A DNA stretch of 64,000 nucleotides from Sandaracinobacteroides sp031425455 (GCA_031425455.1 JANPJJ010000090.1:1-64000), one strand, 5' to 3'. Positions 52,090 through 61,642 are shown, counted from the stretch's first letter. Notes: generated by a model not told the origin, from the sequence alone. Numbers and translations are program-made.

Positions 52090-53027
52090 TCCTGGTTCTT
52101 TCGGAACATGACAATACGCATCTCAAGGATGCAACTCTCAACGCCGTTTCGGCGGCGAAGGCCTTGGCGCAGCACGCCGGCGGCGATGTGCATGTTCTGG
52201 TCGCGGGAAAGGGCTGCGGCCCGGTCGCTGACACCGCCTCCAAGATCGACGGCGTAACCAAGGTGCTCGTCGCCGACGACGCGGCCTATGAGGCGGCGCT
52301 TGCGGAGAATGTGGCGCCGCTGATCGTCGGGCTGATGGCCGGCTACGATGCCGTCGTGGCGCCCGCTACCTCGCGCGGCAAGAATATCCTGCCGCGGGTC
52401 GCTGCCGCGCTCGATGTAGCGCAGGTTTCCGAAATTCTATCTGTGGAATCGGCCGACACTTTCACCCGGCCGATCTATGCCGGCAACGCCATCGCGACGG
52501 TAACGTCGACAGATGCCAAGAAGGTGATCACGGTGCGCGGCACCGCCTTTCCGAAGGCGGCCGTCGGCGCCGGCACAGCTGCGATCGAGTCGGTTTCGGG
52601 CGGCAACGACGCCGGCCTTTCGGCGTTCAAGGGCGCCGAGCTGACCCAGTCGGCCCGCCCCGAGCTTACCGGCGCCAAGATCATTGTGTCGGGCGGGCGC
52701 GCGCTCGGCTCGGGCCAGGCCTTCCACGATGTGATCGAGCCTCTGGCCGACAAGTTCGGCGCCGCCGTCGGTGCCTCGCGCGCAGCTGTCGACGCCGGCT
52801 ATGTGCCGAACGACTATCAGGTCGGGCAGACCGGCAAGATCGTCGCGCCGGAGCTTTATGTCGCGGTGGGCATCTCGGGGGCGATCCAGCACCTTGCCGG
52901 CATGAAGGATTCGAAGATCATCGTCGCCATCAACAAGGACGAGGAAGCGCCGATCTTCCAGGTGGCGGACTTCGGGCTGGTGGGCGACCTCTTCACGATC
53001 GTGCCGGAACTGACGGGCAAGTTGTAG
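52083..53027 (+). CDS. etfA: Electron transfer flavoprotein alpha subunit
   Basis: The 314-aa subunit binds FAD through the C-terminal block GGRALGSGQAFHDVIEPLAD, GAAVGASRAAVDAGYVPND, QVGQTGKIVAPELY and VGISGAIQHLAGM. It is complete. The ATG at 52083 has GGAGCG eleven bases upstream. The partner dehydrogenase and 3-hydroxyacyl-CoA dehydrogenase genes are at 45 and 54 kb. Confidence 0.96.
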   Translation: MSILVLSEHDNTHLKDATLNAVSAAKALAQHAGGDVHVLVAGKGCGPVADTASKIDGVTKVLVADDAAYEAALAENVAPLIVGLMAGYDAVVAPATSRGKNILPRVAAALDVAQVSEILSVESADTFTRPIYAGNAIATVTSTDAKKVITVRGTAFPKAAVGAGTAAIESVSGGNDAGLSAFKGAELTQSARPELTGAKIIVSGGRALGSGQAFHDVIEPLADKFGAAVGASRAAVDAGYVPNDYQVGQTGKIVAPELYVAVGISGAIQHLAGMKDSKIIVAINKDEEAPIFQVADFGLVGDLFTIVPELTGKL

Positions 53028-53115
53028 CACCTGCAACGGTTCCGCCACAAAAACGTCAACGGCAGGTAACGCAGGCGAGGCATCCCGCAAAGACCATCTG
53101 ACACGGGGGTCTTTC

Positions 53116-54558
53116 ATGCTTCGTTCTGCTCTCGCCGGCCTTGCGCTGGCGCTTTCCACATCTGCGTCCGCTGCCATCGTGCTGACCGGCAGTCTCGGCA
53201 TCGCCGGGGACGCAACGGACTTCAGCGGCATCGCGCCGGCCTTCGGCGGTAACCGCCTTTCGATCGGGTCGGACCTGTTCTACGATTCGGCAAGCAACAG
53301 CTTCTGGGGCAACACCGACCGCGGCCCCGGGGGCGGCCTGATCGATTTCGCCCCACGCGTGCACCAGTTCTCGCTCGATATCGGCAGCGACGGTTCGCTC
53401 GGCGGCTATACACTGTTGAAGACCGTCGTGTTCAAGAAGGACGGCGTGGCGTTTACCGGCCTCAACCCGCGCCTGGCGCCGCAGGGCAATGCCTCGGTGC
53501 TGGGCCTGTCCTACGATCCCGAAGGCCTTGTCGTGCTGAAGAACGGCAATTTGCTGGTCGCCGACGAATATGGCCCGTCGGTCTATGAGTTCGACAGCGA
53601 GGGCAACTATATCCGCGCCTTCACACCGCCGGCCAACATCGTGCCGCGCGACGCTGGCGGTAACCTCAACTTCGTCGACGGCCGCCCCACCATCGTGACC
53701 GGCCGGCAGGACAACCGCGGCTATGAAGGGCTAACCGTCTCGCCGGACGGCAAGACTGCCTATGCCGTGCTTCAGGATCCGCTGGTGAACGAAGGCGCCC
53801 CCGACGGCCGCCGCAGCCGCAACGTGCGCATCGTCGCCTACGACGTGGCAAGCGGCGAATCGACCGGCCAGTTCATCTATCAGTTGGAAAGCCTGGCGGA
53901 CATCAACGCGCGCGTTCCGTCCGCCACGTTCGGTGCCAACGCCCAGGGGCGCAACATCGGCCTGTCGGCCATCATCGCCCTGGACAACGGCAAGTTCCTG
54001 GTGATCGAGCGGGACAACCGCGGGCTCGGAGTCGACGACCCGAATGCACTGAACCCGGTTGCGTCGAAGCGGGTCTACCTGGTCGATCTTGCCGGCGCGA
54101 GCGACGTCAGCGGCATCGGGCTCGCCGGCACCAACGACCTGCCGGCTGGTGTTGTTCCGGTGAGCAAGTCGCTCTGGCTCGACGTTGCATCAGCACTGAA
54201 AGCCGCCGGCCTGGTGGTCCCCGAGAAGATCGAGGGCATCAGCTTCGGCCCGGCGATCGACGGCGGCTACGCCTTCGTGGTGGTCACAGACAACGACTTC
54301 TCGGTTACGCAGACCGGCGAAGGCGTGCAGTTCAACCGCTGCACTTCGGGCATCGGCGGCAGCTTCGTCGATGTGGCGCTGAACGAGCTGTGCCCGACCG
54401 GCACGGCACTGATCCCGACTTACGCCTATGTTTTCAAGGTGTCGGGCCAGGATCTGGTGGATGCCGGCATTCCGGAACCCGCCAGCTGGGCGATGATGAT
54501 CGCTGGGTTCGGCCTGGTGGGCGGCAGCCTGCGCCGGGCGCGCCGCGCCGCCGCCTGA
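53116..54558 (+). CDS. Secreted phytase/esterase-like beta-propeller with PEP-CTERM anchor
   Basis: The 480-aa protein has a signal peptide (1-19), a domain like the 'esterase-like activity of phytase' family (SGIAPAFGGNRLSIGSDLFY, SYDPEGLVVLKNGNLLVADE, YGPSVYEFDSEGNYIRAF, EGLTVSPDGKTAYAVLQDPL) and a C-terminal IPEPASWAMMIAGFGLVGGS with Arg residues, the exosortase signal. It is a likely surface or released phosphoesterase or esterase. No metal or catalytic residues can be assigned with confidence. It is monocistronic. Confidence 0.85.
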   Translation: MLRSALAGLALALSTSASAAIVLTGSLGIAGDATDFSGIAPAFGGNRLSIGSDLFYDSASNSFWGNTDRGPGGGLIDFAPRVHQFSLDIGSDGSLGGYTLLKTVVFKKDGVAFTGLNPRLAPQGNASVLGLSYDPEGLVVLKNGNLLVADEYGPSVYEFDSEGNYIRAFTPPANIVPRDAGGNLNFVDGRPTIVTGRQDNRGYEGLTVSPDGKTAYAVLQDPLVNEGAPDGRRSRNVRIVAYDVASGESTGQFIYQLESLADINARVPSATFGANAQGRNIGLSAIIALDNGKFLVIERDNRGLGVDDPNALNPVASKRVYLVDLAGASDVSGIGLAGTNDLPAGVVPVSKSLWLDVASALKAAGLVVPEKIEGISFGPAIDGGYAFVVVTDNDFSVTQTGEGVQFNRCTSGIGGSFVDVALNELCPTGTALIPTYAYVFKVSGQDLVDAGIPEPASWAMMIAGFGLVGGSLRRARRAAA

Positions 54559-54570
54559 GACGAACGATCA

Positions 54571-54604
54571 GCCCGGATCGCCGTCAGAGCGGCGCGATCC
54601 GGGC
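54571..54604 (+). terminator. Stem-loop after the phytase-like gene
   Basis: GCCCGGATCGC (54571-54581) pairs with GCGATCCGGGC (54594-54604) in an 11-bp stem with a 12-base loop. There is no clear T tract. It is probably a terminator or RNA-stabilising hairpin. Confidence 0.6.
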
Positions 54605-54711
54605 GGTCGTCATTCGGCCCAGTTTCCCGGGCACTGCAGCTTGATCGAAGCCGGCATTGTGAAACGCTGACCTCGGCGCTACCCGTCCGTCGCAACCAGC
54701 GGAGGGACGGC

Positions 54712-55578
54712 ATGAAGATCGGCGTGATCGGGGCAGGGATGATGGGAGCCGGCATCGCGCAGGTGGCGGCTGCGGCCGGGCATCAGGTCGTGCTGACCGA
54801 TATGGACCAGGCCCGCGCCGAACAGGGCAAGGCCGGGATCGCGAAGCTCGTCGACCGGCAGGTGGCCAAAGGCGCGCTGGAGCCTGCGGCAGCGCAGGCG
54901 CTGCTTGCCCGCATCACCCCCGCGGGGACCAGCGAGGGCTTTTCAGATGCCGGCATCGTAATCGAAGCCGCGACGGAGAATGAAGGGCTGAAGCAGAAGA
55001 TCTTCGCGGGGCTGGCAGGCAAGCTTTCCCCCGAAACGCTGCTGGCCACCAACACCTCGTCCATCTCGATCACGATGCTGGGCGCCGCCACCGACCGGCC
55101 CGATCGCTTCGTCGGCCTGCACTTTTTCAACCCGGTCCCGGTGATGAAACTGGTGGAGATCATCCCCGGCCTGGCCACCTCGGGCCCGACCCGGAGCGCC
55201 GCGCGCCACTTCATAGAGACGCTGGGCAAGACCGCGATCGTGTCGGAAGACGCGCCGAGCTTCATCGTCAACCGCGTGCTCTGCCCGATGCTGAACGAGG
55301 CGATCTTTGCGCTGGGGGAGGGCGTCGGCAGCGTCGAGGACATCGACGCCGGCCTTCGCCTTGGCGCCAACCACCCGATGGGCCCGCTGACGCTCGCCGA
55401 TTTCGTCGGGCTAGATACGCTGCACGCCATCATGCTGGTGATGCAGAAGGCAACCGGCGACCCGAAATACCGGCCGGCGCCCTTGCTGTCGAAATATGTC
55501 GAAGCGGGCTGGTACGGCCGCAAGACCGGACGCGGCTTTTATGACTATTCCGGCGAAAAGCCGATCCCGACCCGCTGA
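54712..55578 (+). CDS. 3-hydroxybutyryl-CoA dehydrogenase
   Basis: The 288-aa NAD-dependent enzyme interconverts acetoacetyl-CoA and 3-hydroxybutyryl-CoA. GVIGAGMMGAGIAQVAA is the NAD fold. The catalytic His is in LHFFNPVPVMKLVEII, followed by Asn in IVNRVLCPMLNEA. NHPMGPLTLADFVGLD and GRGFYDY complete the C-terminal dimer domain. GGAGGG precedes the ATG. It may work in fatty acid or polyhydroxybutyrate metabolism. Confidence 0.93.
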   Translation: MKIGVIGAGMMGAGIAQVAAAAGHQVVLTDMDQARAEQGKAGIAKLVDRQVAKGALEPAAAQALLARITPAGTSEGFSDAGIVIEAATENEGLKQKIFAGLAGKLSPETLLATNTSSISITMLGAATDRPDRFVGLHFFNPVPVMKLVEIIPGLATSGPTRSAARHFIETLGKTAIVSEDAPSFIVNRVLCPMLNEAIFALGEGVGSVEDIDAGLRLGANHPMGPLTLADFVGLDTLHAIMLVMQKATGDPKYRPAPLLSKYVEAGWYGRKTGRGFYDYSGEKPIPTR

Positions 55579-55634
55579 TTGACTCCTGTAGCCCCACGGC
55601 ACGATAACCCATCAGCTGACCGAGGGGGCGTGAT

Positions 55635-56039
55635 ATGACAGGAACCGGGCTTTCGATTGCCGCCATGCTACTCGTTGCAGGCTGCGCCGGCAGCAACCAG
55701 GGCACCACCAATCAGACGGTCTGGGTGGCGGACGGTCCGCCCGTCAACTGCATCACCACGCACCAGATCCGATCGATGCGGATCATCAACGACCAGACCA
55801 TCGACTTCGAGATGACGGGCAACCGTGTCTTCCGCAACAACCTGCCGTTCCGCTGCTCGGGCCTCAGCTTCAACCAGGCCATCCGTCACAATAGCCGCAC
55901 CTCACAGCTGTGCAGCGTGAACAGCATCACCGTGATCACCCCCGGCAGGGGGCCGAATGGCCCGACATGCTCGCTGGGCCAGTTCCAGCCACTGAAGCGC
56001 GTGCCCGTGCCGGAGGTCCCGGCCGAAGCGAGGGGCTGA
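55635..56039 (+). CDS. DUF6491-like small lipoprotein
   Basis: The 134-aa product has a lipobox LLVAGC (Cys17). The core (NCITTHQIRSMRIINDQTID and CSGLSFNQAIRH, QLCSVNSITVI, TCSLGQFQPL) has four conserved-looking Cys and fits the DUF6491 pattern of small secreted proteins with an unknown role. It follows the dehydrogenase by 56 bases and is convergent with rbfA. Confidence 0.7.
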   Translation: MTGTGLSIAAMLLVAGCAGSNQGTTNQTVWVADGPPVNCITTHQIRSMRIINDQTIDFEMTGNRVFRNNLPFRCSGLSFNQAIRHNSRTSQLCSVNSITVITPGRGPNGPTCSLGQFQPLKRVPVPEVPAEARG

Positions 56040-56058
56040 CCTCTGCCGGGGCGTCGAC

Positions 56059-56520
56059 TCAACCCTCGTCGTCAGGCTGGATCTTTGGAGGTGCGCGGTC
56101 GGCGAGGTCGCGCGCGACCCGCGGCGTGCGGAGCAGGGCATCGATCCGGGCGGCTTCGGCATAGCTTTCGTCGGTGCGGAAGTGGATTTCAGCCGCATAT
56201 TTGGTGCTGATGCGTTTCGAGACTTCGCCTTTCAGCCGCTTAGCGTGGGCATTGAGCGCCTTCAGGACGGCCGTTTGGTCTTCGGGCGCAGCGCCGACCG
56301 GCATGATATAGGCGGTTGCGTGCCGCAGGTCCGGAGAAACCCGGACTTCGGACACCGAGATGATGTGCCGGTCCAGCACATCGTCCGGCACGTCGCCGCG
56401 TGTCAGCAGGTCGGCGAGGACATGGCGCATGGCCTCGCCGACCTTCAACGTTCGGACCGAAGGTTCGCCAGACTTGGGCTTCCGGACCGAGGGTCCGCCG
56501 GGTTTGGCTGCCTTCTTCAC
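56059..56520 (-). CDS. rbfA: Ribosome-binding factor A
   Basis: The 153-aa KH-like protein assists 30S maturation. It has the core RTLKVGEAMRHVLADLLTRG, then ISVSEVRVSPDLRHATAYIM and EVSKRISTKYAAEIHFRTDES. I chose the GTG at 56520 because it overlaps the infB stop (GTGA). The Lys/Pro-rich N-terminal 25 residues (GGPSVRKPKSGEPSVRT) are a low-complexity extension. Confidence 0.94.
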   Translation of the reverse strand: MKKAAKPGGPSVRKPKSGEPSVRTLKVGEAMRHVLADLLTRGDVPDDVLDRHIISVSEVRVSPDLRHATAYIMPVGAAPEDQTAVLKALNAHAKRLKGEVSKRISTKYAAEIHFRTDESYAEAARIDALLRTPRVARDLADRAPPKIQPDDEG

Positions 56521-59300
56521 AGGTTGCGCAGACGCTCCTCGACTTCGAAGGTTTCGATGACGTCCCCCTTCTCGATCGCCTGGAAATTCTCCAGGCCGAT
56601 GCCGCACTCATAACCCTTTTCCACCTGCGTGACGTCGTCCTTGAAGCGGCGCAGCGACGCGATCGAGCCGGTGTAGATGATGACATCGTCGCGCAGCACG
56701 CGTGCCTTCAGGTTGCGCTTGATGAAGCCCTCCATCACGAGGCAACCCGCCGCCTTGCCGAACTTGCCGGCCTGGAAGACTTCGCGGATTTCCGCGCGGC
56801 CCACCACATTCTCGAAATATTCCGGCCCGAGCTTGCCGGCCATCCCGGCCTTCACTTCATCGATCAGGTCGTAGATGATGTCGTAATATTTCAGCGGCAC
56901 GCCCGCCTGGTTGGCGGCTTCCCGGGCCTTGGCATTGGCGCGCACATTGAAGCCGATGATGAGGGCGCCGGATGCCCGGGCCAGCGTCACGTCGGATTCG
57001 GTGATGGCGCCCACGCCCGAATGCAGGACTCGCACGCGGATTTCGTCGGTGGACAGCTTGTTGAGCGCCGAGACGATAGCTTCGGTCGAGCCATGGACGT
57101 CGGCCTTGACGACAACGGGGAACTCCACCGCCTTCTTGTCGGCAAGCCCTGCGAACAGGCTTTCGAGGCTGGCCGGGGCCGACGTGGTGCGCTTGGTAAG
57201 CGCAACCTGCTGGCGATAGTCCGCGACTTCGCGAGCGCGGGCCTCATTCTCGACGACGGACAACATGTCCCCGGCGGCGGGAACCCCCGAGAGGCCCAGA
57301 ACCTCGACCGGGACCGAGGGCCCCGCTTCCTTCACGGTCTGGCCCTTGTCGTTCACCAGCGCGCGGACCTTGCCCCATTCAGTGCCCACGACGAAGATGT
57401 CGCCGGCGCGCAGCGTGCCCTTGCCGACCAGAACGGTCGCCAGCGGCCCGCGGCCCTTATCGAGCTTCGCCTCCACGACGGTGCCTTCGGCCAGTCGGTC
57501 CGGGTTGGCGGTCAGCTCCAGGAGCTCGGCCTGCAGCAGGATCTTCTCGGCCAGTTCCTCCAGCCCGGTGCGCTTCAGGGCGGACACTTCCACGTCCTGC
57601 ACTTCGCCGCCCATCGATTCGACCTGGATGTCATATTGCAGCAGTTCGGTGCGCACCCGGTTCGCGTCGCTGCCGGGCTTGTCCATCTTGTTGATGGCCA
57701 CGATCATCGGCACGTTCGCCGCCTTCACATGGTTGATGGCCTCGATCGTCTGCGGCATGATGCCGTCGTCGCCGGCGACCACCAGCACTACGATGTCGGT
57801 CGCATTGGCGCCCCGGGCGCGCATTTCGCTGAACGCCTCGTGGCCGGGCGTATCCAGGAAACTGATCTTTTCGCCCGATTTCAGCGTGACCATATAGGCG
57901 CCGATATGCTGGGTGATGCCGCCGGCTTCTCCCGCGACAACATCTGTGCCGCGCAGTGCATCCAGCAACGAGGTTTTGCCGTGATCGACATGGCCCATGA
58001 TGGTGACAACGGGTGGCCGCGTCTGCAGGTCCTCCACCCGGTCCGCGTCGCCTTCGATGCCGATCTCGACGTCGCTGTCGCTCACGCGCTTGATGATGTG
58101 ACCGAATTCGGTGACCAAAAGCTCGGCGGTGTCCTGATCGATAAACTCGTTCATCGTGGTCGGCATGCCCATCTTGAACAGCGCCTTCACCAGGTCGGCG
58201 CCGCGCTCGGCCATGCGGTTGGCGAGTTCCTGAACCGTGATCGCTTCGGGCACCTGCACTTCGCGCGCCGTGCGCGCCGTGGCTGCGCCGCCGCCGCCAT
58301 GGGCACTGCGTTTCTGCTTCTCGCTCTGCCGGCGCATGGCCGCCATCGAACGCATCCGGGTGCCGTCCTCGTCGCCCAGCGCCCGAGTAATGGTCAGCTT
58401 GCCGGAGCGGCGCTGTTCCTCGCGCGGGTTGCGTGACGGCTTCACGGGCTCGGGCGGCCGGCGCAGCGGCCCACGTCCGGCAACCGCACCACGCGGGCGG
58501 TCCTCGTCGTCAACCAGCTGTGCCACGGGAACGGGGGGCGCTTCGGCGGCGCGGCGCGCGGCCTCGGCGGCTGCCACGGCGGCTTCCGCCTCGGCGCGTG
58601 CCTTGTCTTCCAGCCGCTTCTTCTCGGCTTCGGCCGCTTCGGCGCGCTCGCGCATTTCGCGGATGCGGCCTTCCTCGGCGCGTTGCAGCCGCTCTTCCTC
58701 AGCCAGCCGGATCAACAGCGTCTGGCGCTCCCGCGCAGTCAGCTTGGGGTTTTGCAGTGCCTTCTGCACGGCCGTCAGCTCGGGCTTCACCGGCACCGGC
58801 TTCGGGGCGGGGGGCGGGGCCACGACTACAGGCGCCGGTTCGGCGACCGGTTCCGCGGCTGCGACAGGTTCGACCGCGACGGACTCAACCGGCGCGACTT
58901 CAACCGGGGCAGCCTCGGCGGGCTCCTCTGCGGGCTTTTCTGCGAGCTTCTGGGCTGGCTTCGGCGGTTCCTTGTCCAGCGGAGCGTCCGTCATCACCCG
59001 GAACGGCGGTGGCGGCGGCACGGGCATGGCCGGGCCCTTGGCGGGCTCGGCGGCGGCCGGCGGCGCCACGGGGGCAACCGGCGGAGCGGGCGAGGCTTCC
59101 ACCAGCTCGGGCGTGTCTTCCTGCTCACCGGCGGGGATCGGGTCCCCGGGCTTCCTGAACACGCGCGCGCGCTTGGTTTCCACCACCACCTTGTGGGTGC
59201 GGCCATGGCTGAAGCTCTGCTTGACCTGGCTGACCTCGGTGGTGCGCTTCACCCCGAGTTGCGGCCTCAGACCCAGCTTCGGCTTTTCTTCGTCGCTCAT
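56517..59300 (-). CDS. infB: Translation initiation factor IF-2
   Basis: The 927-aa GTPase places initiator tRNA on the 30S. An N-terminal part of about 330 residues is Pro/Ala/Glu-rich with a coiled-coil Arg/Glu segment, typical of alphaproteobacteria. The G domain has GHVDHGKTSLLDAL, DTPGHEAF and NKMDKPG. Domains II-IV follow to EGYECGIGLENFQAI. It is complete and overlaps both neighbours (ATGA with ylxR, GTGA with rbfA). Confidence 0.97.
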   Translation of the reverse strand: MSDEEKPKLGLRPQLGVKRTTEVSQVKQSFSHGRTHKVVVETKRARVFRKPGDPIPAGEQEDTPELVEASPAPPVAPVAPPAAAEPAKGPAMPVPPPPPFRVMTDAPLDKEPPKPAQKLAEKPAEEPAEAAPVEVAPVESVAVEPVAAAEPVAEPAPVVVAPPPAPKPVPVKPELTAVQKALQNPKLTARERQTLLIRLAEEERLQRAEEGRIREMRERAEAAEAEKKRLEDKARAEAEAAVAAAEAARRAAEAPPVPVAQLVDDEDRPRGAVAGRGPLRRPPEPVKPSRNPREEQRRSGKLTITRALGDEDGTRMRSMAAMRRQSEKQKRSAHGGGGAATARTAREVQVPEAITVQELANRMAERGADLVKALFKMGMPTTMNEFIDQDTAELLVTEFGHIIKRVSDSDVEIGIEGDADRVEDLQTRPPVVTIMGHVDHGKTSLLDALRGTDVVAGEAGGITQHIGAYMVTLKSGEKISFLDTPGHEAFSEMRARGANATDIVVLVVAGDDGIMPQTIEAINHVKAANVPMIVAINKMDKPGSDANRVRTELLQYDIQVESMGGEVQDVEVSALKRTGLEELAEKILLQAELLELTANPDRLAEGTVVEAKLDKGRGPLATVLVGKGTLRAGDIFVVGTEWGKVRALVNDKGQTVKEAGPSVPVEVLGLSGVPAAGDMLSVVENEARAREVADYRQQVALTKRTTSAPASLESLFAGLADKKAVEFPVVVKADVHGSTEAIVSALNKLSTDEIRVRVLHSGVGAITESDVTLARASGALIIGFNVRANAKAREAANQAGVPLKYYDIIYDLIDEVKAGMAGKLGPEYFENVVGRAEIREVFQAGKFGKAAGCLVMEGFIKRNLKARVLRDDVIIYTGSIASLRRFKDDVTQVEKGYECGIGLENFQAIEKGDVIETFEVEERLRNL

Positions 59301-60034
59301 TCCCGTCCTTCGTCGTCGTTCCGCCGGCCGGGGGCATCCCCGCCGTCGTTTCCAAATCCGTTGCTGCCACTAAAGGCGAGCCAGCGCCGGACGTCGGTTG
59401 CAACCCGCGCCGCTGCCTTGCCATCCGAAAGGCCTGAATGCACCATATTCTCACGCCCGAGCGCCCGAGACAAGGCCGCGCGACCCGCCGGAAGGGTGAA
59501 AACCCGATCCATGCTGCCGCCGCCGCTGCGGAACGCCTGGTTCAGCTTGGCAACCCCGTCGTCGGCGGCATCGCCTGCATGGATCAGGAGGTGGAGCCGC
59601 CCGGCCCGGGCCCACTCCGCCATTCTATCCGACCCGAATACAAGATGCCCGGCTCGATGTTCGAGGCCCAGGCGGTCCAGCGCGCGCTTTTCCAGCCCGT
59701 CCGCGATCCTTTGCGGCAAGTCGTCGGGGAGGGCAGCAGGCTCACGGAACGCCCGGGCCAGCGCACCCTTCAGCTTGCCCTTCACGATCGCCGTTTCCAG
59801 CGCCGCCCGGTCGGGCGCGACCCAGGCGCCGCGCCCCGGCAGCCGCGCGCCGAGATCCGGCCACACGGCGCCATCAGGGCCCAGTGCCAGCCGGATCAAG
59901 GCCACACGTTCGCCATGCACCCCCGAAAGGATGCAGCGCCGCTCGGGCCCGGTCGTCGAAGGCGTTCCTCCGGCTGCGAGGCCGGCGGTGTCGGCCTCGT
60001 CTAGAAGCGCAACTGTTTGGTCATCGGGGGGCAT
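59297..60034 (-). CDS. ylxR: YlxR-domain RNA-binding protein with L7Ae-like C-terminus
   Basis: The 245-aa protein has the YlxR (DUF448) motif ERRCILSGV, then LGPDGAVWPDLGARLPGRGA and WV. A ribosomal-protein-L7Ae/L30e-like segment follows (AGHLVFGSDRMAEWARAG, LLIHAGDAADDGV). It sits between nusA and infB as expected and probably binds RNA; in Bacteroidetes and Firmicutes relatives YlxR is a nucleoid or RNase P partner. A 19-codon ORF from nusA's stop (60021-60080) overlaps its start. Confidence 0.9.
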   Translation of the reverse strand: MPPDDQTVALLDEADTAGLAAGGTPSTTGPERRCILSGVHGERVALIRLALGPDGAVWPDLGARLPGRGAWVAPDRAALETAIVKGKLKGALARAFREPAALPDDLPQRIADGLEKRALDRLGLEHRAGHLVFGSDRMAEWARAGRLHLLIHAGDAADDGVAKLNQAFRSGGGSMDRVFTLPAGRAALSRALGRENMVHSGLSDGKAAARVATDVRRWLAFSGSNGFGNDGGDAPGRRNDDEGRE

Positions 60035-60080
60035 GGGCTGAAACGCCCTCCCTCACCATGAGGTACAGGATCAGGCTCAT
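60021..60080 (-). CDS. Possible 19-aa coupling ORF between nusA and ylxR
   Basis: An ATG overlaps the nusA stop (TGATG at 60078-60082, minus strand). It reads MSLILYLMVREGVSAHAPR to TGA 60021-60023. It overlaps the first 14 bases of ylxR in another frame. It may only carry ribosomes to the ylxR start. No homology is recognised and it may not be a functional peptide. Confidence 0.25.
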   Translation of the reverse strand: MSLILYLMVREGVSAHAPR

Positions 60081-61630
60081 CACGCGGCGCTTTCCTCGTC
60101 CTCGAACCAGTGCTTCCGGGCGGCCATGATGATCGCATTGCCATCGTCGACCGAGATGTTGAAGGCGACCAACAGGCCGGCGGGGATCTCGCGCCGCTTG
60201 TCGCCCTTGCCGATAAGCTCGTCCGTGGAAAGATCGGCGAGATCGTCCAGCTGCTTGATGCCCTTGGTGCCCAGGCGAACCAGCATCTCCTCGGTCAGCC
60301 CGGGAATTTCGGCCAGAGCATCCTCCACGCCCAGCGCACGGCGGGCGTCGCGGAAATTCTGCTCGCGCCGCTCCAGCGCTTCCTGGGCGCGGTTCTGCAG
60401 CTCGGCCGCAACATCCTCGTCCAGTCCCTCGATCGTCGCCAGCTCCTCGGTCTCGACATAGGCGACTTCTTCCAGGCTGGTGAAGCCCTCGGCCACCAGC
60501 AGCTGGGCCAGTGTCTCGTCCAGCTCCAATTCCTTCTCGAACAGCTCCGAGCGTTCGACGAATTCCTTCTGCCGCTTTTCGCTTTCGGCGGCTTCGGTCA
60601 TGATATCGATCTGGTGCCCGGTCAGCTGGCCCGCCAGCCGCACATTCTGCCCGCGGCGACCGATGGCGAGGCTGAGCTGGTCATCGGGGACCACGACCTC
60701 GATGCGATTGTCCTCCTCGTCGATCACAACCTTGGCCACCTGCGCCGGCTGCAACGCGTTCACCACGAAGGTTGCGGTGTCGGGCGACCAGGGGATGATG
60801 TCGATCTTCTCGCCGGCCAGTTCCTGCACCACGGCCTGCACGCGGCTGCCGCGCATCCCGACGCAGGCGCCAACCGGATCGATCGAGCTGTCGTTGGACA
60901 GCACGCCGATCTTGGCGCGGCTTCCCGGATCGCGGGCGCAGGCCTTGATCTCGATCACGCCGTCGTAGATTTCCGGCACTTCCTGCGCGAACAGCTTCTT
61001 CATGAATTCGGGATGGGCCCGCGAGCAGAAAATTTGCGGCCCGCGGTTTTCCCGCCGAACGATGGTGATCAGGCTGCGTACCCGGTCGCCGACGCGAAGC
61101 ACTTCGCGCGGAATCTGCTGGTCGCGGCGGATCACGCCTTCGGCCCGGCCCAGGTCCACCACGATGTGCCCGAACTCCACGCGCTTGACGACGCCCGTGA
61201 TGATCTCGCCCTGCCGGTCCTTATATTCCTCGAACTGCCGTTCACGCTCGGCATCGCGAACCTTGGTCACGATCACCTGCTTGGCGGCCTGCGCGGCGAT
61301 GCGGCCGAACTCGATAGGGGGCAGGGGATCGACGATGAAGTCGCCCAGCACCACGTCCTTCTCGCGCTCCTTCGCATCCACCAGGCTGATCTGCTTGAAA
61401 TAATCCTCGGGCTCCTGGACCACTTCCAGCACCCGCCACAGCCGGAGATCGCCGCCGCGCGGGTCGATCTTGGCGCGAATATCGTTCTCGGCGCCATAAC
61501 GGGCGCGGGCTGCGCGCTGGATCGCTTCCTCCATCGCCTCGATCACGATCATCCGGTCGATCGATTTCTCGCGCGCCACCGCGTCGGCAATGGCGATCAG
61601 TTCGGCCTTGTTCGCAGCAATCGGATTCAT
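60080..61630 (-). CDS. nusA: Transcription termination/antitermination protein NusA
   Basis: The 516-aa protein has the RNA-polymerase-binding N-terminal domain, an S1 domain (GEIITGVVKRVEFGHIVVDL), two KH domains (IDPVGACVGMRGSRVQAVVQ, LSLAIGRRGQNVRLA) and two C-terminal helix-hairpin-helix acidic repeats (EGFTSLEEVAYVE, TKGIKQLDDLADLS). It controls pausing and termination. It is complete. Its stop overlaps an ATG (TGATG) opening a 19-codon ORF. Confidence 0.97.
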   Translation of the reverse strand: MNPIAANKAELIAIADAVAREKSIDRMIVIEAMEEAIQRAARARYGAENDIRAKIDPRGGDLRLWRVLEVVQEPEDYFKQISLVDAKEREKDVVLGDFIVDPLPPIEFGRIAAQAAKQVIVTKVRDAERERQFEEYKDRQGEIITGVVKRVEFGHIVVDLGRAEGVIRRDQQIPREVLRVGDRVRSLITIVRRENRGPQIFCSRAHPEFMKKLFAQEVPEIYDGVIEIKACARDPGSRAKIGVLSNDSSIDPVGACVGMRGSRVQAVVQELAGEKIDIIPWSPDTATFVVNALQPAQVAKVVIDEEDNRIEVVVPDDQLSLAIGRRGQNVRLAGQLTGHQIDIMTEAAESEKRQKEFVERSELFEKELELDETLAQLLVAEGFTSLEEVAYVETEELATIEGLDEDVAAELQNRAQEALERREQNFRDARRALGVEDALAEIPGLTEEMLVRLGTKGIKQLDDLADLSTDELIGKGDKRREIPAGLLVAFNISVDDGNAIIMAARKHWFEDEESAA

Positions 61631-61642
61631 GGGTGTCGGTCC

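Noticed and set aside
56400..58436. 678-aa frame antisense to infB
   Set aside because: Shadow of a highly conserved gene; His/Gln/Arg-rich composition typical of antisense frames.
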